23,018 bases of DNA from Chloroflexota bacterium (GTDB lineage Bacteria; Chloroflexota; Dehalococcoidia; Dehalococcoidales; JAHJRU01), in NCBI GenBank assembly GCA_018830745.1, contig JAHJRU010000021.1:1-23018 (forward strand). The letters run 5' to 3'. Numbering within the stretch: position 1 is the first letter of the stretch; every line of letters starts with the position of its first letter. Of the stretch, positions 7,336 through 14,178 are shown one piece after another. A program made the position numbers and the translations under genes. The notes beneath the pieces were generated by a model. It searched no databases. It saw only the letters and a program-made list of their open reading frames with translations, and had not been told where the DNA came from.

Positions 7336-8388
7336 TCAGCGAACTATAATGCAATCTCTCATCTGGACATTTGCCCGGTAGCCATCGTAATTACCCTGCA
7401 CCGTCACCATCTGTTCTTCCTCGAGCCGTCTCAGCTCACCTTCATGCTCCTTGCTAAAGGTACAGGAAACCTTCCAATCTCCGTATTTTTTGTCACTGGT
7501 CAGTATTATATAGGCAACATCCAGATTCTCATTAATCACCATGCGGTACAGCAACCCGGTTACCTTGAGCTTCTTGCCTTTATATCTGGCATCCACAGCT
7601 TCCTTATTGGCTGCAAAAGCGGTATACAGTCCCTCAATACTTACTTCTATCAAGCCCGGCGTCAGCTCTGATTCCGGCTCTGCCGGTTCAGCTTCAACCT
7701 CAGCCACCGGCTCGATTTCAGTCTCCGGTGCTGGTTCAGGATCAGCCTCCATCACCGGCTCAGGTTCCGGCTCTGGCTCAGCTACGGATTCTGGTTCGGG
7801 TGCCGCCGCCGGCTTGCGCCGTCGTTTTGGCTCTGGTTTGACCTCTGCCGCCTCTGACGCCACCACCGATTCAAGCTCTGCCACCGCTGACTCCAGCTCA
7901 GCTACCGCCTCCGCTTTAACCTCAGATGTCATCTCGCTTTCAGGTTCCGGCTTCGGCGCCCGCTTGCGCTTCGGCTTTGACTCTGGCTCCACCGGTTCCG
8001 GCTTCGGCACCCGCTTGCGCTTTGGCTTTGACTCTGGCTCCACCGGTTCTATCTCTGGCTCAACCACTGCCTCTGGCTTAACCTCAGCGGCTACAAACTC
8101 CGGCTTCACCTCAAGCTCTAACTCAGCCTCGGCGGATACCATCGGCTCAAGCTCAATATCAACGAATGGCTCAGGTTCAGGTGGCGGCGCTGGTTCCGGC
8201 TCCATTACCGGTGTCACCGTATCCAATTCCGCCATTGGCTCATTCTCCAATGGTCTCTCGCCCTTTAGCTCTCTATATGTCTCCGGCAGAGGTCTAAATG
8301 ACTTCGATGTCAGGGGATAACCACACCACGGGCAAGCCCAGTCCTTGGTTCTCCCGGTTAACCGACCGCAATTAGGGCACTGGGGCAT
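7336..8388 (-). CDS. Zinc-ribbon protein with Pro/Glu/Lys linker and C-terminal OB-fold (tRNA_anti-like)
   Basis: A 350-aa three-part protein. Residues 4-22 form a zinc ribbon (CPNC and CPWC). Residues about 47-245 are low complexity, rich in Glu, Pro, Ala and Val with basic KPKRKR and KRRRKP patches. Residues about 250-350 form a globular domain resembling the tRNA_anti-like OB-fold family (GLYTAFAANKEAVDARYKG, LKVTG, then VQGNYDG near the end). There is no signal peptide or membrane segment, so it should be cytoplasmic. The ribosome site GGAGGTG and promoter at 8409-8436 are strong. Basic clusters plus OB-fold hint at nucleic acid or ribosome contact, but the function is not established. 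The linker contains a 51-bp tandem duplication. Confidence 0.8.
   Translation of the reverse strand: MPQCPNCGRLTGRTKDWACPWCGYPLTSKSFRPLPETYRELKGERPLENEPMAELDTVTPVMEPEPAPPPEPEPFVDIELEPMVSAEAELELEVKPEFVAAEVKPEAVVEPEIEPVEPESKPKRKRVPKPEPVEPESKPKRKRAPKPEPESEMTSEVKAEAVAELESAVAELESVVASEAAEVKPEPKRRRKPAAAPEPESVAEPEPEPEPVMEADPEPAPETEIEPVAEVEAEPAEPESELTPGLIEVSIEGLYTAFAANKEAVDARYKGKKLKVTGLLYRMVINENLDVAYIILTSDKKYGDWKVSCTFSKEHEGELRRLEEEQMVTVQGNYDGYRANVQMRDCIIVR
7943..8044. repeat. 51-bp tandem repeat, two copies
   Basis: Copy 1 is 7943-7993 and copy 2 is 7994-8044; they differ at only 2 of 51 positions, and 5 further bases of a third copy follow. In frame it encodes two 17-residue units of the KPKRKR-x-PKPEPVEPES type in the linker of the zinc-ribbon/OB-fold protein, so copy number can change without a frameshift. 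Confidence 0.85.
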
Positions 8389-8408
8389 GGTATCACCTCC
8401 CCCAATAA

Positions 8409-8436
8409 GTTATACCTGGTACGAGTATCTTGTCAA
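8409..8436 (-). promoter_or_regulatory. sigma70-type promoter for the zinc-ribbon/OB gene
   Basis: On the minus strand there is TTGACA (8431-8436), a 16-base spacer and TATAAC (8409-8414; 5 of 6). Predicted start of transcription is near 8402, leaving about 14 bases to the ATG, just enough for the GGAGGTG ribosome site. Confidence 0.7.
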
Positions 8437-8498
8437 TATGACAACGGCTTCATAGCTTTAACCCGCTCATCAGACAGGCCTGTGAGCAAGCAGATAAA

Positions 8499-8759
8499 TC
8501 AGCATGACTGAACGATAAGGATAATTAGAATGGCACTCACTAATATCAGACCGGCTCCCTGCATTATATATAGCGGTTTCAGCCCTAGCTGTATATCAAT
8601 CTTCTCTTCTTTCTCCCGCACTATGTGCTCTCTAATATCCTCGTGGGTAATATTTTCCGGAGGCAGCTCCGCCATTTCCACCCACTGCTGATACAGCTTC
8701 CTTTCCCTCCACGAAGCCAAATATTTTATTACGTTAACTATTGCCGTCCACAGTTTCAT
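8499..8759 (-). CDS. Small C-terminally anchored membrane protein, unknown
   Basis: An 86-aa protein I do not recognise. The N-terminal two thirds are amphipathic and charged (WRERKLYQQW, HEDIREHIVREKEEKID). The last ~22 residues form one hydrophobic segment (AGLILVSAILIILIVQ) ending in Ser-Cys, as in a tail-anchored or single-pass protein with a cytoplasmic N-terminus. There is no ribosome site before the ATG. A TTGACA/TAAATT promoter sits so close that transcription should start at the ATG itself. Its stop is 110 bases upstream of the zinc-ribbon/OB gene, which has its own promoter. Function unknown. Confidence 0.7.
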   Translation of the reverse strand: MKLWTAIVNVIKYLASWRERKLYQQWVEMAELPPENITHEDIREHIVREKEEKIDIQLGLKPLYIMQGAGLILVSAILIILIVQSC

Positions 8760-8765
8760 ACCGTT

Positions 8766-8794
8766 AATTTATCTTTGATAGCCGCGTATGTCAA
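8766..8794 (-). promoter_or_regulatory. Promoter implying a leaderless mRNA
   Basis: On the minus strand: TTGACA (8789-8794), 17-base spacer, TAAATT (8766-8771). Only 6 bases separate the -10 from the ATG at 8759, so the expected first transcribed base is at or next to the A of the start codon. No Shine-Dalgarno-like sequence lies between. Confidence 0.6.
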
Positions 8795-8809
8795 TACCCC
8801 CTGACCGGT

Positions 8810-8838
8810 TTGGAGGCTGAGCAAAGGGGTGATATAAT
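8810..8838 (+). promoter_or_regulatory. Promoter for the rhomboid gene
   Basis: A perfect TATAAT (8833-8838) preceded by TG at 8830-8831 (extended -10) with a weak -35 TTGGAG (8810-8815) 17 bases upstream. It is divergent from the promoter at 8766-8794; the two -35 elements are 15 bases apart. Confidence 0.6.
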
Positions 8839-8905
8839 AAAATAACTTTCTACTCAGGGCAACAAGGCGAACAGTGGCAGTCATAGCGAGGAGTTAACAG
8901 CCAGG

Positions 8906-9661
8906 ATGTTTCCCATTTCTGACGGCGACCTGACAACCCGCACGCGCCCCATGGTTAATCTGACCATGATTGGTCTATGCGCCGCAGTTTTCATCTACGA
9001 ACTGATAATAGGGGAACTGGGCCGCGTTATATTCTTCTATCAGTTCGGCGTCATACCGGCTGAACTGGTTCACGGCCTCAACCTGGCTATACTTAAGACA
9101 CCGGCCGGCGACTTAAACGTTACCTCCCCTATCCCTGCCTGGATGACCGTGTTTACCTCGATGTTCATCCACGGGGGCTGGCTGCATTTCGCGGTTAATA
9201 TGCTTTTTTTGTGGGTATTTGGGGACAATATAGAGGACCGCTTTGGACACCTGCGGTATCTCCTCTTTTACCTGGCTGCCGGAGTGGCGGCGGTTTTACT
9301 TCAGACAGTCCCCGATACTACGTCTGAATTGCCGACCATCGGGGCCAGCGGCGCCATTGCCGGGGTTCTCGGGGCTTATCTAATCCTCTTCCCTCACAGT
9401 CGCATTCGCACCCTGGTCTTCTTCTTCTTCATTATGTTTGTCCGGATTCGAGCGCTCTTTCTCCTGGGCTTCTGGTTTCTGCTCCAGTTCTTCGGGGGCA
9501 TCGGTTCCCTGGGGCCCTCAGCCCAGGAGGGCGGCGTAGCCTATTGGGCTCACGTAGGCGGGTTTATCCTCGGCATAACCGTGGCTATCTGTTACCGACT
9601 GTTCACCCGCCAGGGACCGAGACCCCAGGCAACACAATATTGGCGGGGCAGGCCTCTTTGA
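8906..9661 (+). CDS. Rhomboid family intramembrane serine protease
   Basis: A 251-aa polytopic membrane protease with the rhomboid catalytic dyad: S148 in GASGAIAG and H216 in AHVGGFILG. The HGGWLHFAVNMLFLWVFG block (TM2, with the oxyanion-hole His and Asn) and the RYLLFYLAAG block are typical. About six membrane segments are visible. The loop after TM1 is large, as is usual in this bacterial subgroup. The ATG at 8906 follows GCGAGGAG by 12 bases; spacing is a little long, but the N-terminus (MFPISDGDLTTRTRP) is the standard one for this subgroup. It is divergent from the small membrane protein gene and convergent with YjbQ. Physiological substrates are unknown. Confidence 0.93.
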   Translation: MFPISDGDLTTRTRPMVNLTMIGLCAAVFIYELIIGELGRVIFFYQFGVIPAELVHGLNLAILKTPAGDLNVTSPIPAWMTVFTSMFIHGGWLHFAVNMLFLWVFGDNIEDRFGHLRYLLFYLAAGVAAVLLQTVPDTTSELPTIGASGAIAGVLGAYLILFPHSRIRTLVFFFFIMFVRIRALFLLGFWFLLQFFGGIGSLGPSAQEGGVAYWAHVGGFILGITVAICYRLFTRQGPRPQATQYWRGRPL

Positions 9662-9708
9662 GCTAATTTTATTAACTCGCGCTTGTCGTCATCCAAGGGC
9701 ACTTGATA

Positions 9709-10110
9709 CTAAGGCTTGTCCGCTATTATCTTGACCAGCAGATTACGGTTCCGCGGACCGTCAAACTCACAGAAGAAAATACCCTGCCAGGTGCCCAGGA
9801 AAAGCCTCCCCCCGTCTATCAATATCACTTCTGAGTTGCCCATAAGACTGGCCTTGATATGCGCCGGAGAATTACCTTCTCCATGGCGGTAGTTTTTGTG
9901 CCGGGGCACCATTACCTCGAGGTGGGCAATAATATCTTCAACCACACTGGGGTCGGCATGTTCATTAACCGTTACCGCTGCGGTGGTGTGCGGCACCAGA
10001 ATGTAGCAAACGCCGCTCTCGACGCCGCTGGATGCCACCAGTTCCTGTACCTGCGGTGTAATGTCCTGGAAATCTACATCTGACCTTGTTTTTATGCTTA
10101 TTCGGTGCAT
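9709..10110 (-). CDS. yjbQ: YjbQ/UPF0047 family protein (secondary thiamine-phosphate synthase type)
   Basis: A 133-aa cytoplasmic protein covering the whole UPF0047 domain. Conserved blocks are HTTAAVTVNEHADP, YRHGEGNSPAHIKASL, GRLFLGTWQGIFFCEFDGPR and the terminal VKII strand. Some members complement thiamine-phosphate synthase mutants weakly, but the native reaction is uncertain. The GGAGG ribosome site lies 6 bases before ATG 10110. It sits 63 bases after the nitroreductase gene on the same strand and is probably cotranscribed with it. Confidence 0.93.
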   Translation of the reverse strand: MHRISIKTRSDVDFQDITPQVQELVASSGVESGVCYILVPHTTAAVTVNEHADPSVVEDIIAHLEVMVPRHKNYRHGEGNSPAHIKASLMGNSEVILIDGGRLFLGTWQGIFFCEFDGPRNRNLLVKIIADKP

Positions 10111-10173
10111 TAAATTCCTCCATTACCGATGGCGCATGCCAGGATACACTGATAAAAAACGGGGTAGCCATGC

Positions 10174-10665
10174 TCATAATCGGTTGATAAAAACGATGTC
10201 CCTTAGCTCCTTTCTTGGCATCACCGGAGTTTCATCGGCATAGCCAATCGGTATCAGGCTAATCAGCTTTTCTTCCCCGGATATACCGAGCATTGGTGCA
10301 ATTATTTCCTCTCTGTACGAAGGGTCAACCCAGCAACCGCCGAGACCCAGCGCGTGAATCGCCAGGAGCATACTGTATGCCGCCAGTGTGCCGTCTTCTA
10401 CGGGATGAGGAGTCAGCCTCGGGTCCACTACCACGGCAATGACCACAGGTGCTTGAGGTATAAATCTCCCCCACCGGAGCACCTCCGCAATATCAGTTAT
10501 AATCTTTAAGTCCTTTATGACAATAAACTTCCAGGTTTGAGAATTCTTCGCCGAGGGTGCCCACCGGGCGGCATCGAGAATTTGCTCCAATATCTCCTCC
10601 GGCACCGGGTCACTCCGGAATTTCCGTATGCTTCGCCTTGTCTTGATAGCTTCCAGCGCTTCCAT
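10174..10665 (-). CDS. Nitroreductase family protein
   Basis: A short FMN-dependent nitroreductase-fold flavoprotein (163 aa from the chosen start). The N-terminal FMN-phosphate block TRRSIRKFR, then ARWAPSAKNSQTWKFIV and the C-terminal LGLGGCWVD and SLIPIGYADE blocks are clear. The start is taken as ATG 10665 because GGAGGT lies 5 bases upstream and the protein then begins MEALEAIKTRRS, as in the family. An in-frame GTG at 10683 would add six residues, but there is no good ribosome site for it. Members reduce nitro groups, quinones or enones; the substrate here is unknown. It is followed by YjbQ and is divergent from the winged-helix-like gene. Confidence 0.92.
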   Translation of the reverse strand: MEALEAIKTRRSIRKFRSDPVPEEILEQILDAARWAPSAKNSQTWKFIVIKDLKIITDIAEVLRWGRFIPQAPVVIAVVVDPRLTPHPVEDGTLAAYSMLLAIHALGLGGCWVDPSYREEIIAPMLGISGEEKLISLIPIGYADETPVMPRKELRDIVFINRL

Positions 10666-10760
10666 TGAGCACCTCCGTTTCACCGCTCACCACGTTATCA
10701 TCAAACCAGAGATAATTTACCACACCGTCGAACACTAACGCCAGTGGCTCGCTGGCAGTA

Positions 10761-10788
10761 TTGACAACCGCGCCAGGAATGGTAGAAT
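10761..10788 (+). promoter_or_regulatory. sigma70-type promoter for the small wHTH-like gene and exonuclease III
   Basis: TTGACA (10761-10766), 16-base spacer, TAGAAT (10783-10788; 5 of 6). Transcription would begin near 10795, giving a leader of about 53 bases that ends in a GGGAG ribosome site before ATG 10848. Confidence 0.65.
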
Positions 10789-10847
10789 GGAGTCCTCCGG
10801 TATGTGAAAATATGACGCCTTTTTATTTGCTTTCGGGAGCTTTATAA

Positions 10848-11093
10848 ATGGCATTCGAGTCGACCAACAGATATATGCTAACTCAGGAAGGCAAATGGCG
10901 ATTCATGAGAATACGCGAAAATCCCGCCACGGCTAAGTTCGAGGGTTACGAAATCCTTGATTATTTATACGATAACGGGGCTGTAACAATCGAAGAAATC
11001 AAAAACTACGCCGGAATATCCCGTGAGAAGGTGCCTGAGCGGCTACAGGCATTCATAAACCAGCGGTACGTGGAGAAGCTGTCTGCCCCATAA
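10848..11093 (+). CDS. Small winged-helix-like protein, unknown
   Basis: An 81-aa protein without a recognised name. From about residue 30 the pattern GYEILDYLYDNGAVTIEEIKNYAGISREKVPERLQAFINQRYVEKL looks like a compact winged helix: helix, 'EEIKNYAGIS' helix-turn-helix, recognition-like helix, then a short wing. The N-terminal portion (RYMLTQEGKWRFMRIRENP) is basic. There is no metal motif or membrane segment. GGGAG lies 9 bases before the ATG. It shares a strong promoter with exonuclease III, whose likely start is 36 bases after its stop, so a link to DNA repair or its regulation is possible. That link rests only on position. Confidence 0.65.
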   Translation: MAFESTNRYMLTQEGKWRFMRIRENPATAKFEGYEILDYLYDNGAVTIEEIKNYAGISREKVPERLQAFINQRYVEKLSAP

Positions 11094-11129
11094 CAGCCTC
11101 ATAATTGCCAATTCATGAAAGGTTTCACC

Positions 11130-11906
11130 GTGAAAGAGACTAGAATACTGTCCTGGAATGTTAACGGAATCAGGGCCGTACAGGGAAAAGGCTTCCTGGA
11201 ATGGCTGTACGCCGAATCGCCCGATATTCTATGCCTTCAGGAAACAAAAGCCCGCCCGGAGCAGCTCAGCGAAGACCTGCGAGAACCACGCGGCTATCAT
11301 TCCTACTGGAATAACCCGGAAAGAAAAGGCTACAGTGGCGTAGCCACCTTCAGTAAAGAGCCACCGCGCCTGGTAGAGTATGATTTCGGTGCCCCGGAGT
11401 TTGACACCGAGGGCAGGGTCATCATCACCGAGTACCCTGAATTCACCCTGTGCAACATATATTTCCCTAACGGCAAAAAGGATAACATCCGGCTGCAATA
11501 CAAGCTCGACTTCTATGATGCTTTTCTCGACTTTGCGGACTTCCTTAAAGCTAAAGGAACTAAGCTCATCATCTGCGGCGACTACAACACGGCTCATAAA
11601 GAAATAGACCTGGCCAGACCTAAGGAAAACGCCAAAGTATCAGGGTTTCTGCCCATAGAGCGGGACTGGATGGACAAGCTGGTGGCTCACGGCTACATCG
11701 ATACCTTTCGCCACTTCAACCAGGAGCCTCATCAATATACCTGGTGGGATATGAAAACCGGAGCCCGGGCAAGGAATGTGGGGTGGAGAATTGACTACTT
11801 CTTCGTTACCGAGAATCTGGTAAACTCAGTCTCCCGGGCTTTTATAATGTCCGACGTAATGGGTTCCGACCATTGCCCCATCGGAATTATAGTGAACTCA
11901 CCGTAA
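11130..11906 (+). CDS. xth: Exodeoxyribonuclease III / AP endonuclease
   Basis: A Mg-dependent 3'-5' exonuclease and abasic-site endonuclease of base-excision repair, about 258 aa. The exonuclease III motifs are in order: [16 protein letters not shown] (metal Glu), [17 protein letters not shown] (catalytic Asp and Asn), WRIDYFF and GSDHCPIG (final Asp-His pair). Start choice: GTG 11130 has AAAGG 7 bases upstream and gives [13 protein letters not shown], like other family N-termini. An ATG at 11115 is in frame but has no ribosome site. It is probably cotranscribed with the upstream 81-aa gene and ends 9 bases from the convergent transporter. Confidence 0.95.
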   Translation: MKETRILSWNVNGIRAVQGKGFLEWLYAESPDILCLQETKARPEQLSEDLREPRGYHSYWNNPERKGYSGVATFSKEPPRLVEYDFGAPEFDTEGRVIITEYPEFTLCNIYFPNGKKDNIRLQYKLDFYDAFLDFADFLKAKGTKLIICGDYNTAHKEIDLARPKENAKVSGFLPIERDWMDKLVAHGYIDTFRHFNQEPHQYTWWDMKTGARARNVGWRIDYFFVTENLVNSVSRAFIMSDVMGSDHCPIGIIVNSP

Positions 11907-11915
11907 TAAGCGTGA

Positions 11916-13160
11916 TTAGCTCCTATCTCCCCACAGGAAAAAGGAGCATAGGATGGTTATCCCCAGCACGGTAGCCCCGGCAATGGAGAAACTGGTAGCG
12001 AAACCAAAATTATCGATGAGCTTCCCCATAACCGGCGTTAATATACCCGCCCCCTCCATACTGCCCAAGAAGTAGATGCCAAGTATAGTCGAACGGTTTC
12101 TCTCCGAAACCTGGCCAAGAATGTACGATTCCGATACCGGCATTCGAACGTAGAGAAAGACGCCGATAAGAATCAGTAATGCGGCGATGCCTATTCCATA
12201 AGGTACTAAGTCCGCTAAGATGCTGATATCTATTCCAAACCGCAGTAAATAGTTCGTTAAATTCATTAATGTACTAATACCTATTCCGTAAGGCACTACA
12301 TTCAGCAGGTAAAGGACAGGGCCGACCATAAAGGCTGCCGCCAGTACCACCGGCACCCGGCCCAGACGGTCGGAGAGATACCCGGCTATAGGACTGACCC
12401 AGAGTCCGCAGAAATAGATAAAAGCTATTGCTCGTGCCCCCGCCGCCTGGCTAACACCGAAGTGGTCTACCAGAAACAAGGGGATGAATGCGATTACGGA
12501 AAACGTCACCGCCTGGGTGGACGTGCTGAGAATGATAAACCATACCAGGCGGCGCCAGCGGCCCGGCGGGGACGGCGCTTCTATCTGACTAACTGCTGCC
12601 TTATTCGCTGCCCTAGACGCGGTAAGGCGACGACCCAGGAGTATATAAAACACTATGCCGAAGAGCATAGCCGGTATCGCCAGCCCGATGAATGACCCCC
12701 GCCAGCTCCAGACCTCCGCAATTTCCGCGGCGATAATCGGTGCCAAGAAGAAACTGAGGCTGCCGCCAATCATGTGCAGTCCCAGGGCCCGGCCGCGGTT
12801 CTCCATCCCCACTGCTGATGCGATTACCGGGGGAGCGGACGGGTGGTAACCTCCTCCGGCTAAACCCATAAGCGCCAGAAACACGAGCATCATAATATAG
12901 GTCTGGGAGAGCCCTATCAAAAAGGCGGCCACCGCCACGCCGCATATACCTATGGTAAGCATAATACGGGGTCCAATACGGTCTGCCAGCCAGCCCGCCG
13001 GCAGCTGGCCTATGCCATACGCCAGGGTGAAGGCGGAAATCACCCATCCAGCCTGGGTGTAATCAAGGGAGAATTCATCGCGAATATAGGGAGTAAGCGG
13101 TGAGGGTAATGCGGTCACCAGGTGGTGGCTGAAGTGCGCCAGCACAAAGAGCGGCACCAT
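11916..13160 (-). CDS. MFS transporter with an internal repeat insertion
   Basis: A 12-TM-type major facilitator of 414 aa or slightly longer. Landmarks are GWLADRIGPR (loop 2-3), GGGYHPSAPPVIAS, GLHMIGGSLSFFLAP and the second-half GYLSDRLGRVP. It is a homologue, though not a close copy, of the other MFS gene in this window. In the second half VPYGIGI occurs twice and a related FGIDIS lies between, an apparent insertion of 30 residues in the loop around TM9-10. The ATG at 13160 has no ribosome site and begins almost inside TM1. Open frame continues upstream (NFRWVSSLKLWLSS), with AAAGGA placed 7 bases before an ATC at 13214, so the true N-terminus may be longer. Substrate unknown. Confidence 0.85.
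   Translation of the reverse strand: MVPLFVLAHFSHHLVTALPSPLTPYIRDEFSLDYTQAGWVISAFTLAYGIGQLPAGWLADRIGPRIMLTIGICGVAVAAFLIGLSQTYIMMLVFLALMGLAGGGYHPSAPPVIASAVGMENRGRALGLHMIGGSLSFFLAPIIAAEIAEVWSWRGSFIGLAIPAMLFGIVFYILLGRRLTASRAANKAAVSQIEAPSPPGRWRRLVWFIILSTSTQAVTFSVIAFIPLFLVDHFGVSQAAGARAIAFIYFCGLWVSPIAGYLSDRLGRVPVVLAAAFMVGPVLYLLNVVPYGIGISTLMNLTNYLLRFGIDISILADLVPYGIGIAALLILIGVFLYVRMPVSESYILGQVSERNRSTILGIYFLGSMEGAGILTPVMGKLIDNFGFATSFSIAGATVLGITILCSFFLWGDRS
12187..12298. repeat. Degenerate direct repeat inside the MFS gene
   Basis: A 22-base block at 12187-12208 recurs at 12277-12298 with 3 mismatches, exactly 90 bases apart. A shorter related block (ATATCTATTCC) lies at 12226-12236. Spacings of 39 and 51 bases keep the reading frame. 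On the protein they are the YGIGI/FGIDI/YGIGI motifs. The stretch looks more AT-rich than the flanks, suggesting an in-frame expansion. Confidence 0.65.
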
Positions 13161-13245
13161 ACTGGAAAGCCAAAGTTTTAAACTGGAAACCCAACGGAAG
13201 TTAGATTTCTTGATAGTGATTTCCTTTCAGGGAGCTGATTTGATA

Positions 13246-13274
13246 ATTATAAACCCTTTCCCTCGCAAGGGCAA
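13246..13274 (-). promoter_or_regulatory. Promoter for the MFS gene
   Basis: Minus strand TTGCCC (13269-13274; 4 of 6), 17-base spacer, perfect TATAAT (13246-13251). The predicted start near 13239 is about 12 bases upstream of AAAGGA (13222-13227). This fits translation beginning near 13214 better than at the ATG 13160. Confidence 0.5.
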
Positions 13275-13321
13275 TAAAAACTGAAACGAACAGCCTGGTG
13301 AGCCAAAGATTTTGAACACGA

Positions 13322-13576
13322 CTAAATTGCTCCAAGAACTCCTGCGATATCGGGCACTTCCTGCATTAACTGTTCCAGCGCAATCTCTTCTCCGGTTATA
13401 CGGAACGCTCTCCGGGCTGACGGGGTAACCACCACCAGGCTTACCGGCCTCTTTTCACCATAGAACGAGGTGCCGCGCTTACCACGCCAATGATGTAAAG
13501 AAACCTTGACCACCGGAATGACCGTAACTCCGCCGGCGGTCACCGGGCTATCAACTACTACTTCCCGCTTTTCCAT
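13322..13576 (-). CDS. Short GerW/YtfJ-like protein
   Basis: An 84-aa protein whose core (SPVTAGGVTVIPVVKVSLHHW, then PVSLVVVTPSARRAFRI) mirrors the conserved core of the GerW-family protein two genes upstream (EPISVGGTTIIPLICVGFGFG, then PIALIIIDKEGVRVESI). It lacks the Gly-rich loop and the Cys-containing C-terminal helix, so it looks like a trimmed paralogue. Its start lies inside the end of the DUF2953 gene (19-base overlap) with no ribosome site of its own, suggesting translational coupling. It is the third gene of the operon. Function unknown; the homology call is by eye. Confidence 0.65.
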   Translation of the reverse strand: MEKREVVVDSPVTAGGVTVIPVVKVSLHHWRGKRGTSFYGEKRPVSLVVVTPSARRAFRITGEEIALEQLMQEVPDIAGVLGAI

Positions 13577-14172
13577 TTACTCATTATCAAGGTCTTGATT
13601 ACCCTTATCATGCTTGGGGAGAAGATGAATCCAGTTACCGGTGGTATCAAACGGACAGGCTGCAAGCCCACCACCCCACGCAAGCTGCCCTGGCAGACAG
13701 CCCCACCAAAAGAAGGCTCCAGAGCAACCTGATGAAATCGAGAGGAACGGAGAAAGGGCATCGCCGGCCCAATGACGGCAAAGAGAAGTCCGGTATCCGC
13801 CGGGTTATCCAGACCCAGCCGGAGGTTTACGCTGAGTTCTTTAATCCTGAAGCTGCGGATAATACCCCGGAATAACCTGATTACATGCCTGAGCAGACCT
13901 CTGGTCCGCAGGATTTGGAATACTGTCTTTATGTCCCCGGCCTTTTTCTTTCCCCCGGCAGGCTTACGCTGGTCAGCAACTTTATCTTTCTCTTCCTTCG
14001 GCTTTTTCTTACCCTTCTTCACTTCCTGACTGATGAGGCCAAAAAACCATACCAGCCTCAGGCCAAACTTCGCCCGGCCGTTTACCTCCAGCTCAAAGAC
14101 CAGTTCAAGCGGCACGCAAAGGAGAAATAGCAATAGCGCCGCCAGGCTGGCCAGCGTAAGCAAAACCCACAA
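13558..14172 (-). CDS. DUF2953 (YtfI-like) membrane-associated protein
   Basis: A 204-aa protein with one N-terminal membrane segment (LLTLASLAALLLFLLCVPLEL), a strand-rich part (FELEVNGRAKFGLRLVWFFGL), a highly charged lysine-rich linker (about residues 53-80), then FRIKELSVNLRLGLDNPADTGLLFAVIGP and the final block typical of DUF2953. The start is TTG 14172, 6 bases after the stop of the GerW-like gene and 9 bases after AAGGAAGGA, so the two are tightly coupled. In Bacillus, ytfI (DUF2953) and ytfJ (gerW) are neighbours, which supports both assignments. The molecular role is unknown. Confidence 0.8.
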   Translation of the reverse strand: MWVLLTLASLAALLLFLLCVPLELVFELEVNGRAKFGLRLVWFFGLISQEVKKGKKKPKEEKDKVADQRKPAGGKKKAGDIKTVFQILRTRGLLRHVIRLFRGIIRSFRIKELSVNLRLGLDNPADTGLLFAVIGPAMPFLRSSRFHQVALEPSFGGAVCQGSLRGVVGLQPVRLIPPVTGFIFSPSMIRVIKTLIMSKWKSGK

Positions 14173-14178
14173 CTACCG

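Noticed and set aside
7541..8320. Long open frame on the plus strand with Ser/Gly-rich protein
   Set aside because: It is the antisense of the Pro/Glu-rich linker of the zinc-ribbon/OB gene; the low-complexity codons leave the opposite strand open. No ribosome site or family match.
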